Shown here: positions 1-9,028 of the stretch, in pieces
Layout: every line of letters starts with the position of its first letter
How positions within the stretch are numbered: position 1 is the first letter of the stretch
Source of the DNA: an uncultured Bacteroidales bacterium
Lineage (GTDB): Bacteria > Bacteroidota > Bacteroidia > Bacteroidales > P3
Reading direction: 5' to 3'
Length of the DNA: 64,000 nt
Assembly (NCBI GenBank): GCA_900316515.1
Contig: ONDE01000006.1
Location: forward strand, 51,213-115,212
Translations under genes and position numbers: made by a program
Notes under the pieces: generated by a model
The model's input: the letters and a program-made list of their open reading frames with translations, nothing else
Databases searched by the model: none
What the model was told of the DNA's origin: nothing

Positions 1-2
1 TG

Positions 3-392
3 GCATTTGCCCTCATAAGTTGCGACAAAGACAACGAAAAAATGATTGTCGGCACTTGGGATGTTCAATACCAGACGGCAGTATACGAAGGTGAGGATTC
101 AACCAGAATCTATCCTTGTGAAGCCGGAGAAATATGGTATTACGGTTTTAACGAAGACAATACAGGCTATATCAGCCATACCTATGAGCCTGGGTATACT
201 GACTATATGGATTTTACCTATTCAGTAAGCGACAATATCCTTGCCATTACACACCCTGAATATCCTGTTAAAGGAGCCACCACTCATACTAATACAATTC
301 ATTTTCTGATTGAGAAAATGACAAAAAACGAACTTGTTTTATTGATGCTAAATAAACATGACCTGCATCGTACCTATTTGAAAAAAAGATAA
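3..392 (+). CDS. Small lipoprotein, lipocalin-like, 5' end outside window
   Basis: The frame is open from the first bases of the window. Before the first in-window ATG (42) it reads ALISCDKDNEK, the end of a lipoprotein signal peptide with a lipobox (ALISC). The protein therefore starts upstream and is probably attached to a membrane by a lipidated Cys. The remaining ~120 residues have the GTWDV... opening and alternating aromatic strands of the small lipocalin-like proteins common in Bacteroidetes. No ligand can be inferred. Only 4 nt separate its stop from serS, so the two are probably co-transcribed. The family assignment is tentative. Confidence 0.6.
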   Translation, partial: AFALISCDKDNEKMIVGTWDVQYQTAVYEGEDSTRIYPCEAGEIWYYGFNEDNTGYISHTYEPGYTDYMDFTYSVSDNILAITHPEYPVKGATTHTNTIHFLIEKMTKNELVLLMLNKHDLHRTYLKKR

Positions 393-396
393 AATA

Positions 397-1671
397 ATGC
401 TACAGTTACAGTATATCAAAGAACATCGTGAGGAGATTATCTCCCGTCTCAAAATTAAAAACGTACAGAACGTCGAAGAGCGCATTGATGAAATAATAGC
501 CCTCGACGCCGAACGTCGCGCCTTGCAGGTGAAAGCCGATGCCGTGAAAGCCGAGCAGAACCGTATAGCCAAGGAAATTGGCGGCTTGATGAAACAAGGC
601 AAGAAAGATGAAGCAGAGGCCGCAAAAGCCCGCACCGCCGAACTGAAAGGCGAGGAGAAAGCCCTCAACGAATTGCAGGTTTCAACAGAAAAAACCTTGA
701 ACGAGAAACTCATCTCGCTACCCAACGCACCTCACCCCAGCGTGCCGTGTGGCAAAAGCGAGGCCGACAACGTGGTGGTTGCCGAATTCGGCGCGAAGCC
801 CGAACTGCCTGCCGATGCACTGCCCCACTGGGACCTCTGCGCCAAGTACGATATCATCGACTTCGAGCTGGGCAACAAGGTGACCGGCGCTGGCTTCCCC
901 TTCTACAAAGGCAAAGGCGCCCGACTGCAGCGCGCCCTCATCAACTTCTTCCTGAACGAAGCCGCCGATGCCGGATTCCTCGAGATACAGCCGCCGCTGA
1001 TGGTCAACGAAGCCAGTGGCCTCGGTACCGGCCAGCTGCCCGACAAGGAGGGCCAGATGTATGCCATTCCACTCGATGGATTCTATATGATCCCCACTGC
1101 CGAGGTGCCCATCACCAATATCTTCCGTGGCGAGGTGATAGATGCCAAGCAGTTTCCCATCAAGCGCGTAGGCTACAGCGAATGTTTCCGCCGCGAGGCC
1201 GGTAGCTATGGCAAGGATGTGCGCGGACTGAACCGTCTGCACGAATTCAGCAAAGTAGAGATAGTGGTCATCGAGCACCCCGACCGCAGCTATGAGATGC
1301 TGGAGGAGATGAAGAAACATGTGGGCGGTCTGCTCGACAAGCTGGGCCTCCCCTACCACATACTGAAGCTCTGCGGCGGCGACATCAGCTTCACCTCGGC
1401 CATGACCTTCGACTTCGAGGTGTGGAGCGCCGCACAGAAGCGCTGGCTCGAGGTGAGCTCCGTCTCCAACTTCGAGACCTTCCAGGCCAACCGCATGAAG
1501 CTGCGCTTCAAAGATGAGAACGGCAAGATGCAGTTGTGCCACACGCTCAACGGCAGCGCCCTCGCTCTTCCGCGTATTGTAGCAGCCCTGCTCGAGAACA
1601 ACCAGACACCCGACGGCATCGTGATGCCGGAATGCCTGCGCCCGTATCTTGGTTTTGACAAGATCAGTTAA
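397..1671 (+). CDS. serS: Seryl-tRNA synthetase
   Basis: A class II aminoacyl-tRNA synthetase that charges tRNA-Ser (and tRNA-Sec where present) with serine in the cytoplasm. The 424-aa length is normal for the family. Residues ~25-105 form the antiparallel coiled-coil arm rich in Lys/Glu/Ala that grips the long variable arm of tRNA-Ser. The catalytic core carries motif 2 (CFRREAGSYG, about 263-272) and motif 3 (GSALALPRI, about 385-393). The ATG lies 4 nt after the preceding lipoprotein gene. A bidirectional hairpin terminator follows at 1694-1719. Confidence 0.97.
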   Translation: MLQLQYIKEHREEIISRLKIKNVQNVEERIDEIIALDAERRALQVKADAVKAEQNRIAKEIGGLMKQGKKDEAEAAKARTAELKGEEKALNELQVSTEKTLNEKLISLPNAPHPSVPCGKSEADNVVVAEFGAKPELPADALPHWDLCAKYDIIDFELGNKVTGAGFPFYKGKGARLQRALINFFLNEAADAGFLEIQPPLMVNEASGLGTGQLPDKEGQMYAIPLDGFYMIPTAEVPITNIFRGEVIDAKQFPIKRVGYSECFRREAGSYGKDVRGLNRLHEFSKVEIVVIEHPDRSYEMLEEMKKHVGGLLDKLGLPYHILKLCGGDISFTSAMTFDFEVWSAAQKRWLEVSSVSNFETFQANRMKLRFKDENGKMQLCHTLNGSALALPRIVAALLENNQTPDGIVMPECLRPYLGFDKIS

Positions 1672-1693
1672 GAGTCAAGGATAAGCAATAAAA

Positions 1694-1719
1694 AAGGCTG
1701 GCGTGTATACGTCAGCCTT
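1694..1719. terminator. Bidirectional terminator between serS and an OMP gene
   Basis: An inverted repeat AAGGCTGGCG / CGTCAGCCTT (one G-T pair) with a 6-nt loop. An A-run lies on the left and a T-rich tract on the right. It sits between the convergent serS and the outer-membrane barrel gene, so it can serve both. Confidence 0.8.
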
Positions 1720-1742
1720 TCTTATTGTTTTACCTTTATTGC

Positions 1743-2459
1743 TTAGAAATGGAAACCGATGCGAAGGGCGATTTCGCCGATGCTGCGACTCTCACGCTCG
1801 TTCAGGAACGTATATGTTGCGGCATGGGCATAGGCATTGAGGTTGTTGTCAATGGTCTTGTCGGTATAGTCGATATAATGCTTGCCGAGGCCATAGTAAT
1901 AAACACCGGCGCTTACATGCTGACCAAAATAGGCACCGAGGCCGACCATCCATGCCAATTCGGCAGTGGGTTTATAGGCGTAATGTTCGTTGCCTTTACC
2001 AGTACCTTCCGAGGTGATGAAGAAGAAATCTCCACCAAGGCCAAACTCTGCATAAGGCGTGATGTCATTCCACAACTCGTCATAGAGATAACTGACACCG
2101 GCAAGCAGGGGTACGTTGAAATAACTGGGGGTGCTGTACTTATGACCGGCAAACTTTTCTTTCCAATCAGCATCTATAGTGTTCCAAAAAACATCAACCT
2201 GTGCAAACGGAGCGACCTGGCCAAAGCCAACATCGAAGCGATAACTGGCGCGGTATCCGAGACCGAAGCCTATGATGGCTTCTTTGCCCATATCCTTCAT
2301 GCCGAAGGGGACAACCGAATTGCTTGCCGACGATGCAAAACTGCCAACGGGCAATACACCATCGAGGAATATTGACTGACGGAACTGGGCCTGAGCCATG
2401 CTGCTAGTACCGAAAACGATGGCTGCAAGGCAAAAAACTTTAAGTATAGTCTTCTTCAT
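1743..2459 (-). CDS. Outer membrane beta-barrel protein
   Basis: A 238-aa exported protein. Residues 1-25 are a signal peptide ending in AQA (MKKTILKVFCLAAIVFGTSS...). The rest alternates aromatic and hydrophobic residues with Gly-rich turns (GFGLGYRASYRFDVGFG, LAWMVGLGAYFGQHVSAG) and ends in a terminal Phe (RIGFHF), the usual beta-barrel end signal for BAM insertion. It belongs to the general small porin/OmpW-like class of Bacteroidetes, and no substrate can be inferred. It starts 15 nt after the stop of the acidic protein gene on the same strand and may share its promoter. Confidence 0.75.
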   Translation of the reverse strand: MKKTILKVFCLAAIVFGTSSMAQAQFRQSIFLDGVLPVGSFASSASNSVVPFGMKDMGKEAIIGFGLGYRASYRFDVGFGQVAPFAQVDVFWNTIDADWKEKFAGHKYSTPSYFNVPLLAGVSYLYDELWNDITPYAEFGLGGDFFFITSEGTGKGNEHYAYKPTAELAWMVGLGAYFGQHVSAGVYYYGLGKHYIDYTDKTIDNNLNAYAHAATYTFLNERESRSIGEIALRIGFHF

Positions 2460-2474
2460 GATATTAATGTTTTA

Positions 2475-3272
2475 TTATTTCTTCTTAGATTTGGGTGCCG
2501 GTTTGGCCATTGTGGCTTTCTTGGCGGCAGGCTTGGCAGCAGCGGACTTGGCAGCAGCGGGCTTGGCAGCAGCGGGCTTAGCAGTGGTTGCCTTTTTGGC
2601 CACGGTCGCTTTCTTAGCTGCCGACTTAGAGGTCTTCTTCGTGGTCTTCTTGCCTATGACCACCATTTCCTCTTCTGGAATAGTGGCGTCGAGCGGTGGA
2701 ATCTCGGCATCGAGATACTCTTCCTCAATACCGCGGAGATCTTCATCCGAGGGCTCGAAGTCATCATCTTCAGGCTCGTCATCATCTTCGCCAATTTTCT
2801 CGTAACTGTCCAGTTCGTCGGCATCTTCGTCATCACCGAAAGCTGCCTTGAGGCCTTCCTTATCGATACCGAGAGTGGCTTTCTTCTTTTTCTCCTCGTC
2901 ATCGAAGATATCCTCGAAGTCGCCGTGACGTAAATGACGTTCGTTGTGAGACGTATTCTCCTCTTCCTTCTCGATAGCCTCGCTGAGGGGGGCGAATTCC
3001 TCGTCCTTGCCTTCAGCATCGTCATCGTCAAAAAGAGCCTTGTCAAGATCTTGACCAAGAGTGTCAATCTTGACATCAAACTTTACCATATAGGCAGTAT
3101 CCTCGGTTTCAAAAGGGACAACAAAAATAGGGTCCCCGTTAGGCTTTACAAAGCGTGTTATATAATTGCTGTATCCCTCAGGGTAAGCAAGTTTAAACTT
3201 TTCCTTCAGGTCGTCAGAGAGATTTTTATAGCTGACAATCAGATTTTTCTTTGCTTTTTTAGTAGTAGCCAT
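2475..3272 (-). CDS. Acidic protein with Lys/Ala histone-like tail
   Basis: 265 aa, function not recognised. Residues 1-85 form a possible globular domain (KNLIVSYKNLSDDLKEKF...). About 85-190 is extremely acidic (runs of Asp/Glu). About 208-265 is a basic, low-complexity tail built from KPAAAK/SAAAK/KKAT repeats, like the C-termini of histone H1-like bacterial proteins. Nucleic-acid binding by the tail, modulated by the acidic segment, is inference. A strong Bacteroidetes promoter lies directly upstream (3290-3320), so expression is probably substantial. The repeat tail can vary in length between strains. Confidence 0.6.
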   Translation of the reverse strand: MATTKKAKKNLIVSYKNLSDDLKEKFKLAYPEGYSNYITRFVKPNGDPIFVVPFETEDTAYMVKFDVKIDTLGQDLDKALFDDDDAEGKDEEFAPLSEAIEKEEENTSHNERHLRHGDFEDIFDDEEKKKKATLGIDKEGLKAAFGDDEDADELDSYEKIGEDDDEPEDDDFEPSDEDLRGIEEEYLDAEIPPLDATIPEEEMVVIGKKTTKKTSKSAAKKATVAKKATTAKPAAAKPAAAKSAAAKPAAKKATMAKPAPKSKKK

Positions 3273-3289
3273 AGTCGCTGAATTTGGTG

Positions 3290-3320
3290 CAATATTAGTA
3301 AAAAAAGTAGAACTGACAAA
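3290..3320 (-). promoter_or_regulatory. Bacteroidetes-type promoter for the acidic KA-tail gene
   Basis: On the minus strand, a TTTG -33 element (3317-3320) is followed after 19 nt by TAATATTG (3290-3297), matching TTTG-N19-21-TAnnTTTG except for one base. The gene start is at 3272. Confidence 0.65.
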
Positions 3321-3334
3321 ATTTTTTTAAATCG

Positions 3335-5236
3335 TCACGCCACCACGATACTTTCGTCGTCCTCGACGCGCAGGTTACGCATTATGAAATCGCGACGGTC
3401 AGGGGTGTTTTCTCCCATATAGAACGAGAGAGTCTGCTTGGTGTCGAAGTCCTTATGAAGTATGACTGGATCGAGACGCATATCCTTGCCGATGAAGTTC
3501 TTGAACTCGTCGGGCGAAATCTCACCAAGGCCTTTGAATCGTGTAATTTCGGCCGATGGGGTATTGTGGATAGCCTCGATGCGTTCGTCGTCGGTGTAGC
3601 AGTAGGTTGTCTTCTGCTTGTTGCGCACACGGAACAGCGGTGTCTGCAGAATATAGACGTGTCCTGACGATATAAGTTCGGGATAGAACCGCAGGAAGAA
3701 GGTAAGCAGCAGCAAACGGATATGCATGCCGTCGACATCGGCATCGGTGGCAATGACGACATTGTTATAGCGCAGGTTGTCGAGCGACTCGTCAATATCC
3801 AACGCGTTATGCAGCAGGTTAAGCTCGTCGTTGCGATATACGTCGGCTTTGCTGATGCTGTATGTGTTCTTAGGTTTACCGCGTAGCGAGAAGACCGCCT
3901 GGGTATCTACGTCGCGGCTCTTGGTGATGGAACCCGATGCCGAATCGCCCTCGGTGATGAAGATGGTGCTCTCCAGACGGCGTGCGTGGTTGGTATTATA
4001 GTGGACATGGCAGTCACGGAGCTTGCGGTTGTTGAGCGACGCTTTCTTGGCGCCCTCGCGTGCTATCTTCTTTATGCCGGCAATCTCCTTGCGTTCCTTC
4101 TCGTTTGCGTTGATCTTGTTGAGTAGGGCGTCGGCAGTGTCGGCGTGGATGTGGAGGTAGTTGTCGAGGTGGCGTTTCAATATGTCGAGGACATAGGTCT
4201 TCAGCAACGGACTGTCGTTGGTACCGTCAACCTTGTTGGGCTCAAGGTGGGTGGAGCCGAGCTTCGTCTTCGTCTGTGCTTCGAATACGGGTTCCTGTAT
4301 ACGCACACAAAGTGCACACACGAGACCTTGACGGATAACCTCAGGAGCGTAGTCTTTCTTAATAAATTCCTTCACCACACGGGCATAGGCTTCGCGGAAG
4401 GCGCTCTGATGGGTGCCGCCTTCAGTGGTGTGCTGGCCATTGACGAAAGAGTAGTAGTAGTCATTGCTCTGGCCGTTGATATGAGTGAAGGCTGCTTCGA
4501 AGTCACCTTCTTTGATATGGATTATAGGATAGAGCGGTTCGGACTGCAAATTGCGCTGAAGCAAGTCGAGAAGACCGTTCTTGGAATAATAGCGGCGGTC
4601 ATTATAATAAAGTGTGAGGCCGCGGTTAAGGTATGCATAGTTCCAGATGCGGCGCTCCACATATTCGGATATGAAATGATAGTTGCCGAAGAGCTTGGCG
4701 TCGGGGACAAACTCCACCAGCGTACCCATCTCATTGACCTTGTCGGTCTTGATGCCGCTGTCGGTGGTAAGCTTGCCGTCAGCGAATTCGGCCCAGCGCG
4801 TCTTACCCTCACGGAAAGCCTGCACCCGGAAGTAGGACGACAGTGCATTGACAGCCTTGGTACCCACACCGTTGAGGCCGACCGACTTCTGGAACACCTT
4901 GCTGTCGTATTTGGCTCCGGTGTTCAGTTTCGACACAGCTTCGACCAGCTTGCCCAGCGGTATGCCGCGACCATAGTCGCGTATGCTGACGCGACGTTCG
5001 GCGAAGTTGATCTTCACCTCTATCTTCTTGCCGAAGCCCGAAGTGAACTCGTCGATAGAGTTGTCGATAACTTCTTTAATAAGCACATAGATACCGTCGT
5101 CGTGAGACGAGCCGTCGCCCAGTTTGCCGATGTACATACCTGGACGGAGGCGTATATGTTCCATGTCCTCGAGATGGACAATGGAGTCGTCGTTATATTC
5201 TGCTGCTTGCGGAGTGAAAATGTCGTTATCGTTCAT
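3335..5236 (-). CDS. parE: DNA topoisomerase IV subunit B (GyrB/ParE-type ATPase)
   Basis: 633 aa. This is the ATPase half of a type IIA topoisomerase that unlinks daughter chromosomes. The N-terminus holds a GHKL ATPase ([10 protein letters not shown] with the catalytic Glu and Mg-binding Asn, then DYGRGIPLG and [14 protein letters not shown]). The TOPRIM domain has ITEGDSASG, and a later motif reads [17 protein letters not shown]. The length and the [13 protein letters not shown] opening fit the short ParE form better than gyrase B. parC is not next to it in the direction of transcription. It starts 4 nt after the DUF748 gene, giving the order nadD - DUF748 - parE. Confidence 0.9.
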   Translation of the reverse strand: MNDNDIFTPQAAEYNDDSIVHLEDMEHIRLRPGMYIGKLGDGSSHDDGIYVLIKEVIDNSIDEFTSGFGKKIEVKINFAERRVSIRDYGRGIPLGKLVEAVSKLNTGAKYDSKVFQKSVGLNGVGTKAVNALSSYFRVQAFREGKTRWAEFADGKLTTDSGIKTDKVNEMGTLVEFVPDAKLFGNYHFISEYVERRIWNYAYLNRGLTLYYNDRRYYSKNGLLDLLQRNLQSEPLYPIIHIKEGDFEAAFTHINGQSNDYYYSFVNGQHTTEGGTHQSAFREAYARVVKEFIKKDYAPEVIRQGLVCALCVRIQEPVFEAQTKTKLGSTHLEPNKVDGTNDSPLLKTYVLDILKRHLDNYLHIHADTADALLNKINANEKERKEIAGIKKIAREGAKKASLNNRKLRDCHVHYNTNHARRLESTIFITEGDSASGSITKSRDVDTQAVFSLRGKPKNTYSISKADVYRNDELNLLHNALDIDESLDNLRYNNVVIATDADVDGMHIRLLLLTFFLRFYPELISSGHVYILQTPLFRVRNKQKTTYCYTDDERIEAIHNTPSAEITRFKGLGEISPDEFKNFIGKDMRLDPVILHKDFDTKQTLSFYMGENTPDRRDFIMRNLRVEDDESIVVA

Positions 5237-5240
5237 GTTG

Positions 5241-7241
5241 TTATTCTATTGCTATTTCAGAAACTATGGCGTAGCCGCTGCGCTGGCCGACAGTGTCGGA
5301 CACTGTGATATTGAATCGCTTCTGCGGCAGTCCTTGTTCTATGAGGTAATTGCGTATCTGTCCATCGAGGCGAGAAAGAGCCGCGCTGTCGGCAGTGGCT
5401 GGCATCTGACGCTCGAAGGTGAGCGTCAGCAGGCTGTCGCTTTGGGCTATAGTTGCTAATGAGGAGAGCACATGATACTGCTCGGAGGTAAGGCTGCGCT
5501 GGTCGGGTTCGACAGCGAAGAACTCAAGATCCTCGTCGCTCAAACCGAGGGCATTGCCGAGGGCACGCGCCGGCGATGTAGCCACCTTGACCACCAGGTT
5601 GCCCAGGGTCTTCCAAAGGGCCTTCATGTAGTTGAACTCGGGACTGTCCACATCGCCGTTCACTGGCAGTTCGAGTTGTATCTTGTCGTCTTTGTCTCGC
5701 AGTATATAGAGGGCTGTCTTCAGAGGCAACTTCACCTTGGGGTCGATATCCTGGCGGCGGTTGCCGACACGAAGTTTGTAGATATCTATGTTGTTCTTGC
5801 TGACCAGGCGGCTGTTGGCAATCATGGTATGTGACGAAAGGCCGAAGATGCCGTCGTCGACAGGCTGAGCTGTGTATGCCACCGACCATGGTGTAAACTG
5901 CCGCATGTCGAGACCACGCAGTATGAGTATTAGGTCCTGATGCTGCTTCCAGTTGCTGATGTCGCCCTTCCATATCACGTTAAGCTTGCCGCCACCCTGC
6001 AATGTGGCCTGCAGGCGTGCGTTGTTCTCGCCTGCGGTGGTAAGGTCGCTGGCTTCTACGCCCAGTTTGGTGACAGCGAAACTGAATGGTTCCGGCAGGG
6101 TGTGGTCGGTGTATGTCAGTGCAGCATTCTCGATGGCAAACGAGCCAACATGGAGCTGCATCGGTTTCGATGAGGCGGTAGCTGTGTCGCTAGTGGCGAC
6201 AGTGTCTTTTGCCTGAAGAGTGTCCTGCTGGGGTGTCGGGGTGGCGTTGAGGGGACTCAGCAGGCGGTCAAGGTTGCTGTATTCCTGCCACTGCTCATAG
6301 GTGGCATTGAGTCCAGAGAGCCTGACAGAGGCTATATCGAACAAGTTATCGTCCAAGCATATCTTGTTCACAGCCACCGCAAGGCTGTCGAATCCGGCAA
6401 TCTGTCCGTTGGCGTCGCCGACAGCAATGTCGCTGAGGGCCACCCTACCCGAGATACTGCTGCGCATAATCTCGTCGATGTTGCCTTCGGCCTTCAGCAC
6501 GGCGTATACGTTGCCGTCGAGGTGCTCATAGCGCAGGAAGTCGGAGAGCAGGGCGTCGAGATTGTCGAGGGCGAACTCGGCCAGGCTTACTGTGAGGTCG
6601 AAGTCGTTGCTCTGCGAGTCATAGTTGCCCACCACGCCAAGCCGACCGCCGCGTGCAAAGCCTATATTGAGGCCACCCTCGGTATTGCCCGAACCGCCCA
6701 GCTCAAAGCCTGGCACACGCAGATTCACATCGGGCACATGCCAGTTCTTGCCGGAGGCCAAGTCGTCATAGTTGAACTGTGCATGGCTGATGCGGATATT
6801 GTAGAACTTCAGCACCCAGTCGCTGGGCGTGGTGTCCTCGTCGGCGGTGCTGTCGTCCGATGCGAAATGCTCTATCAGCGAACTGAAGTTGAAACGGTCG
6901 CAGTTCTGCTTGACGTCGGCATGCAAGCCTGCAAGGGTTATGTGGCCGAAATGCAGCGTATGGAACGGTATCTTGAGCAATCGCACATTGACATCCAGTG
7001 TGTCGAACCCTGCGAAAACCGTTGTGGCATCGTCTTCATATACGTCGAGGTCTCGTATGTTTACATGACCGGTGAAAAGGTTGACACCCACATGGTCAAC
7101 ATGCACCTTGCGTCCGGTGAGGTCTTCACCATGTCGGTTCACATAGCCTTTGGCAATAGGTCCTGCCAGCAGCGTTATAATAAGGACAAGGGCCAAAAGG
7201 ACGCCCACAATCCACAGCAGTATTTTAAGAAACTTCTTCAT
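5241..7241 (-). CDS. DUF748/AsmA-like envelope protein
   Basis: 666 aa. One N-terminal membrane anchor (about residues 5-28) is followed by a long periplasmic region rich in beta-strand patterns ([27 protein letters not shown]...). This is typical of AsmA/DUF748 proteins, which have repeated beta-groove segments and are thought to move or organise lipids between membranes. Residues ~330-365 are a Thr/Ala/Asp-rich linker. The C-terminal part ([20 protein letters not shown]... [10 protein letters not shown]) resembles the OmpA-like tail seen in some members. It lies between nadD and parE with short gaps. The role is from family knowledge only. Confidence 0.7.
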   Translation of the reverse strand: MKKFLKILLWIVGVLLALVLIITLLAGPIAKGYVNRHGEDLTGRKVHVDHVGVNLFTGHVNIRDLDVYEDDATTVFAGFDTLDVNVRLLKIPFHTLHFGHITLAGLHADVKQNCDRFNFSSLIEHFASDDSTADEDTTPSDWVLKFYNIRISHAQFNYDDLASGKNWHVPDVNLRVPGFELGGSGNTEGGLNIGFARGGRLGVVGNYDSQSNDFDLTVSLAEFALDNLDALLSDFLRYEHLDGNVYAVLKAEGNIDEIMRSSISGRVALSDIAVGDANGQIAGFDSLAVAVNKICLDDNLFDIASVRLSGLNATYEQWQEYSNLDRLLSPLNATPTPQQDTLQAKDTVATSDTATASSKPMQLHVGSFAIENAALTYTDHTLPEPFSFAVTKLGVEASDLTTAGENNARLQATLQGGGKLNVIWKGDISNWKQHQDLILILRGLDMRQFTPWSVAYTAQPVDDGIFGLSSHTMIANSRLVSKNNIDIYKLRVGNRRQDIDPKVKLPLKTALYILRDKDDKIQLELPVNGDVDSPEFNYMKALWKTLGNLVVKVATSPARALGNALGLSDEDLEFFAVEPDQRSLTSEQYHVLSSLATIAQSDSLLTLTFERQMPATADSAALSRLDGQIRNYLIEQGLPQKRFNITVSDTVGQRSGYAIVSEIAIE

Positions 7242-7282
7242 ATATCTGTTTTTCTTTTAATCACTTTCCAACCATTTGTCAC

Positions 7283-7930
7283 CTACTCATAAAAATGCAT
7301 TTCGGTCAGGTACTTATATACAGGCTCGGTGAGCAGGTAGCGCACATCCTTGCCGTCGGCAATCTGGCGTCGAATGTAGCTCGACGAGATATCCATCATC
7401 GGCACGTCGGTCATGGTGACATTAGGGTGGTCGTGCAGGGGGCAGTGCTCGCTGCCTGGGCGGGGATAGACATAGATATGATAGTTCTGCAATATATATT
7501 CGTAGTTGCGCCAGCGGTGGAAGCTGGCCAGATTGTCACTTCCCATGATGAGGCAGAACTCGCGGTCGGGGTACTTCTCGCCCAAGGCCGCCAGGGTCAC
7601 CACCGTATAGCTAGGCACCGGCAGGTGCATCTCTATGTCGCATGCCCGCAGGCGGTAGTTGTCCTCTATGGCGCGGCGCACCATCTGCAGCCGGTGGTGG
7701 TCGGCCAGCAGTGTAGCACGTTCTTTCAACGGGTTCTGGGGCGATACAACAAGCCACACCTCGTCTATGCCTTCCTGCTTTTGGTGGTATTCGCTCCCTT
7801 TGGTCGCGCCCACCTGCAACATGGTGTTGGCGATGACGAGGTGTCCCACATGTATCGGATTGAACGACCCAAAAAAAAGAGCGGTGCTCTTTTTTTTAGT
7901 GGGTAGTGGGTAGTGGGTAGTGGGTAGCAT
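7283..7930 (-). CDS. nadD: Nicotinate-nucleotide adenylyltransferase with repeat-encoded N-terminus
   Basis: Adenylates nicotinate mononucleotide in NAD synthesis. The nucleotidyltransferase motifs are clear: GSFNPIHVGHL, SPQNPLK, and ISSSYIR near the C-terminus. Family members start just before the LFFGSFNP strand. Here the only available ATG (7930) precedes MLPTTHYPLPT, encoded by four and a half copies of the CTACCCA heptad, so about 11 residues come from the repeat arm at 7898-7933. A TTG at 7948 would add six more residues. A perfect A8-GAGC/GCTC-T8 hairpin covers codons right after the repeat. The four-helix-bundle gene ends just upstream. Confidence 0.9.
   Translation of the reverse strand: MLPTTHYPLPTKKKSTALFFGSFNPIHVGHLVIANTMLQVGATKGSEYHQKQEGIDEVWLVVSPQNPLKERATLLADHHRLQMVRRAIEDNYRLRACDIEMHLPVPSYTVVTLAALGEKYPDREFCLIMGSDNLASFHRWRNYEYILQNYHIYVYPRPGSEHCPLHDHPNVTMTDVPMMDISSSYIRRQIADGKDVRYLLTEPVYKYLTEMHFYE
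7871..7897 (-). terminator. Terminator-like hairpin inside the nadD 5' coding region
   Basis: A 12-bp perfect inverted repeat (eight A, GAGC / GCTC, eight T) with a 3-nt loop. On the minus strand it is shaped like an intrinsic terminator with a short GC stem. It lies after the four-helix-bundle gene but within the nadD frame. Termination activity is uncertain, because the bases also encode KKKSTALFF of NadD. Confidence 0.4.
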
Positions 7931-7933
7931 ACG
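7898..7933 (-). repeat. CTACCCA heptad array, arm of the four-helix-bundle cassette
   Basis: On the plus strand the array reads AGTGGGT repeated about four times and ends in AGCATACG. Read on the minus strand it is a CTACCCA array that begins just after ATG. It matches the left arm of the gene-less fold-backs at 13990 and 45760, including their TAGCAYAYG junction. Together with 8319-8350 it encloses the gene at 7945-8307. Confidence 0.85.
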
Positions 7934-7944
7934 CCAATTGTTAT

Positions 7945-8307
7945 TCAACGTATAGGCAATGTCTTTAACAACGATGACAACATCTTGTTAATCTCTTCCA
8001 ACAACTGCATTAGTTCCAATATATCGTCCTCAGTCAAGTAACCAATCGAGACACATATCAGCAGTTGGGTTTCTAATTCAGCCCGTGATCCCTGTGCAAA
8101 AGAAATAAATCTGGCAAACTCGGTGCCTACATTGCGTTGCTGTCCTTCTGCAATGTTTGATGGTATTGAGACGGCACAACGACGCATTTGATCCGACAAA
8201 GCGAACAGCTCCTCCTTGGGTAGTTTTTTCACCACTGTATATAAAAGTTTGACAGCAGTCATTGACTTCTGCCAAACAACAAGTTCTCTATAATTTCTGA
8301 CCGTCAT
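7945..8307 (-). CDS. Four-helix bundle protein (23S rRNA intervening-sequence family)
   Basis: 120 aa. It has the hallmarks of the IVS four-helix-bundle family (PF05635/TIGR02436): YRELVVWQKSM near the start, SIPSNIAEGQQR in the middle, then FARFISFAQGSRAELETQLLI. The family is named for ORFs inserted in 23S rRNA genes and is structurally related to the Avd accessory proteins of diversity-generating retroelements. Its biochemical role is unknown. Here it is not in rRNA. It sits between two inverted arms of the CTACCCA repeat (7898-7933 and 8319-8350), with 11 nt on each side, inside an otherwise ordinary gene row. The arms suggest it is cassette cargo. Confidence 0.9.
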   Translation of the reverse strand: MTVRNYRELVVWQKSMTAVKLLYTVVKKLPKEELFALSDQMRRCAVSIPSNIAEGQQRNVGTEFARFISFAQGSRAELETQLLICVSIGYLTEDDILELMQLLEEINKMLSSLLKTLPIR

Positions 8308-8318
8308 AGAGCGCGATT

Positions 8319-8350
8319 GCTACACACTACCCACTATCAACTACCCACTA
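8319..8350 (+). repeat. CTACCCA array, second arm of the four-helix-bundle cassette
   Basis: The array begins GCTACACACTACCCACTATC and continues with CTACCCACTA. The first 20 bases are identical to the right half of the compact fold-back at 45804-45823. The final CTA (8348-8350) is the complement of the TAG stop codon of the neighbouring 198-aa protein. Confidence 0.85.
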
Positions 8351-8944
8351 ATAATACTTATAGGACGTCTCGATTTTGATGTGGCGGAGTTTTTGGCCGC
8401 GGAAGGTGTAGATTTCGGCCACTTCGCCGGCGCCGCTGATAACCTTCAGCACTGTCACATCGCTGGTATACGACTTAGGATATTTCTTGAAGAATACCTT
8501 GAACACATCGTCCTTGCTCATACCCACATGCAGACCGTTGACCAGCTGCACGTCCTTGTCCGTGATATAGCCGCCCAACAGCTCTACCTTCTTGGTCCAG
8601 ATACTATAGTAGAGGTCGATATAGCTGTCGTCCGTGCGGCGCATACGGTTCACACTCACCTCCATCGAGTCGTAATACTTCTTGTATCCGATGTCGCGGT
8701 ACCACGACAGTTGGTTGTCGGTGATATACTGTTCCACCGAGCTCCACTGGCCGAAGGGATATATGATATACTCGGCCAGCGAATACACCGTCATAGTGTC
8801 CGTGTAAACCTTGATGTCCTTGATCTGATACTCCGGACGGCTGAAATTCAACATGCGGAGTGCCTTCGCGCGCGAAGCCACCTGCTGCGACATTGCTGTA
8901 CCGGCGCACAGCACCACAAGTGCGATTGCAAGTATTCTTTTCAT
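8348..8944 (-). CDS. Exported protein of unknown function
   Basis: 198 aa. Residues 1-19 are a signal peptide (MKRILAIALVVLCAGTAMS). The mature part contains an unusual run of Tyr/Asp/Lys (SWYRDIGYKKYYDSMEVSVNRMRRTDDSYIDLYYS) and a strand-rich C-terminus. I do not recognise the family. It is probably periplasmic. Its TAG stop is formed by the last bases of the repeat arm at 8319-8350, so the original C-terminus may have been altered when the repeat arrived. An intergenic hairpin at 8977-9005 separates it from the gene upstream. Confidence 0.55.
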   Translation of the reverse strand: MKRILAIALVVLCAGTAMSQQVASRAKALRMLNFSRPEYQIKDIKVYTDTMTVYSLAEYIIYPFGQWSSVEQYITDNQLSWYRDIGYKKYYDSMEVSVNRMRRTDDSYIDLYYSIWTKKVELLGGYITDKDVQLVNGLHVGMSKDDVFKVFFKKYPKSYTSDVTVLKVISGAGEVAEIYTFRGQKLRHIKIETSYKYY

Positions 8945-8976
8945 CCTTTTTTACTAATAATTACAATAAACATAAC

Positions 8977-9005
8977 GCGGGATGCAACATAATATTGCAT
9001 CCCGC
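8977..9005. terminator. Terminator downstream of T9SS-exported protein gene
   Basis: A perfect 11-bp inverted repeat GCGGGATGCAA / TTGCATCCCGC with a 7-nt loop. A T-run follows on the plus strand and a weaker T-rich tract on the minus strand. It lies 24 nt past the end of the 599-aa gene. Confidence 0.75.
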
Positions 9006-9028
9006 ATTATTTTTTTTATAAACAGATG

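Noticed and set aside
7945..8307. Diversity-generating retroelement (Avd accessory protein)
   Set aside because: There is no reverse transcriptase and no template/variable repeat pair nearby. Only the four-helix-bundle fold is shared with Avd.
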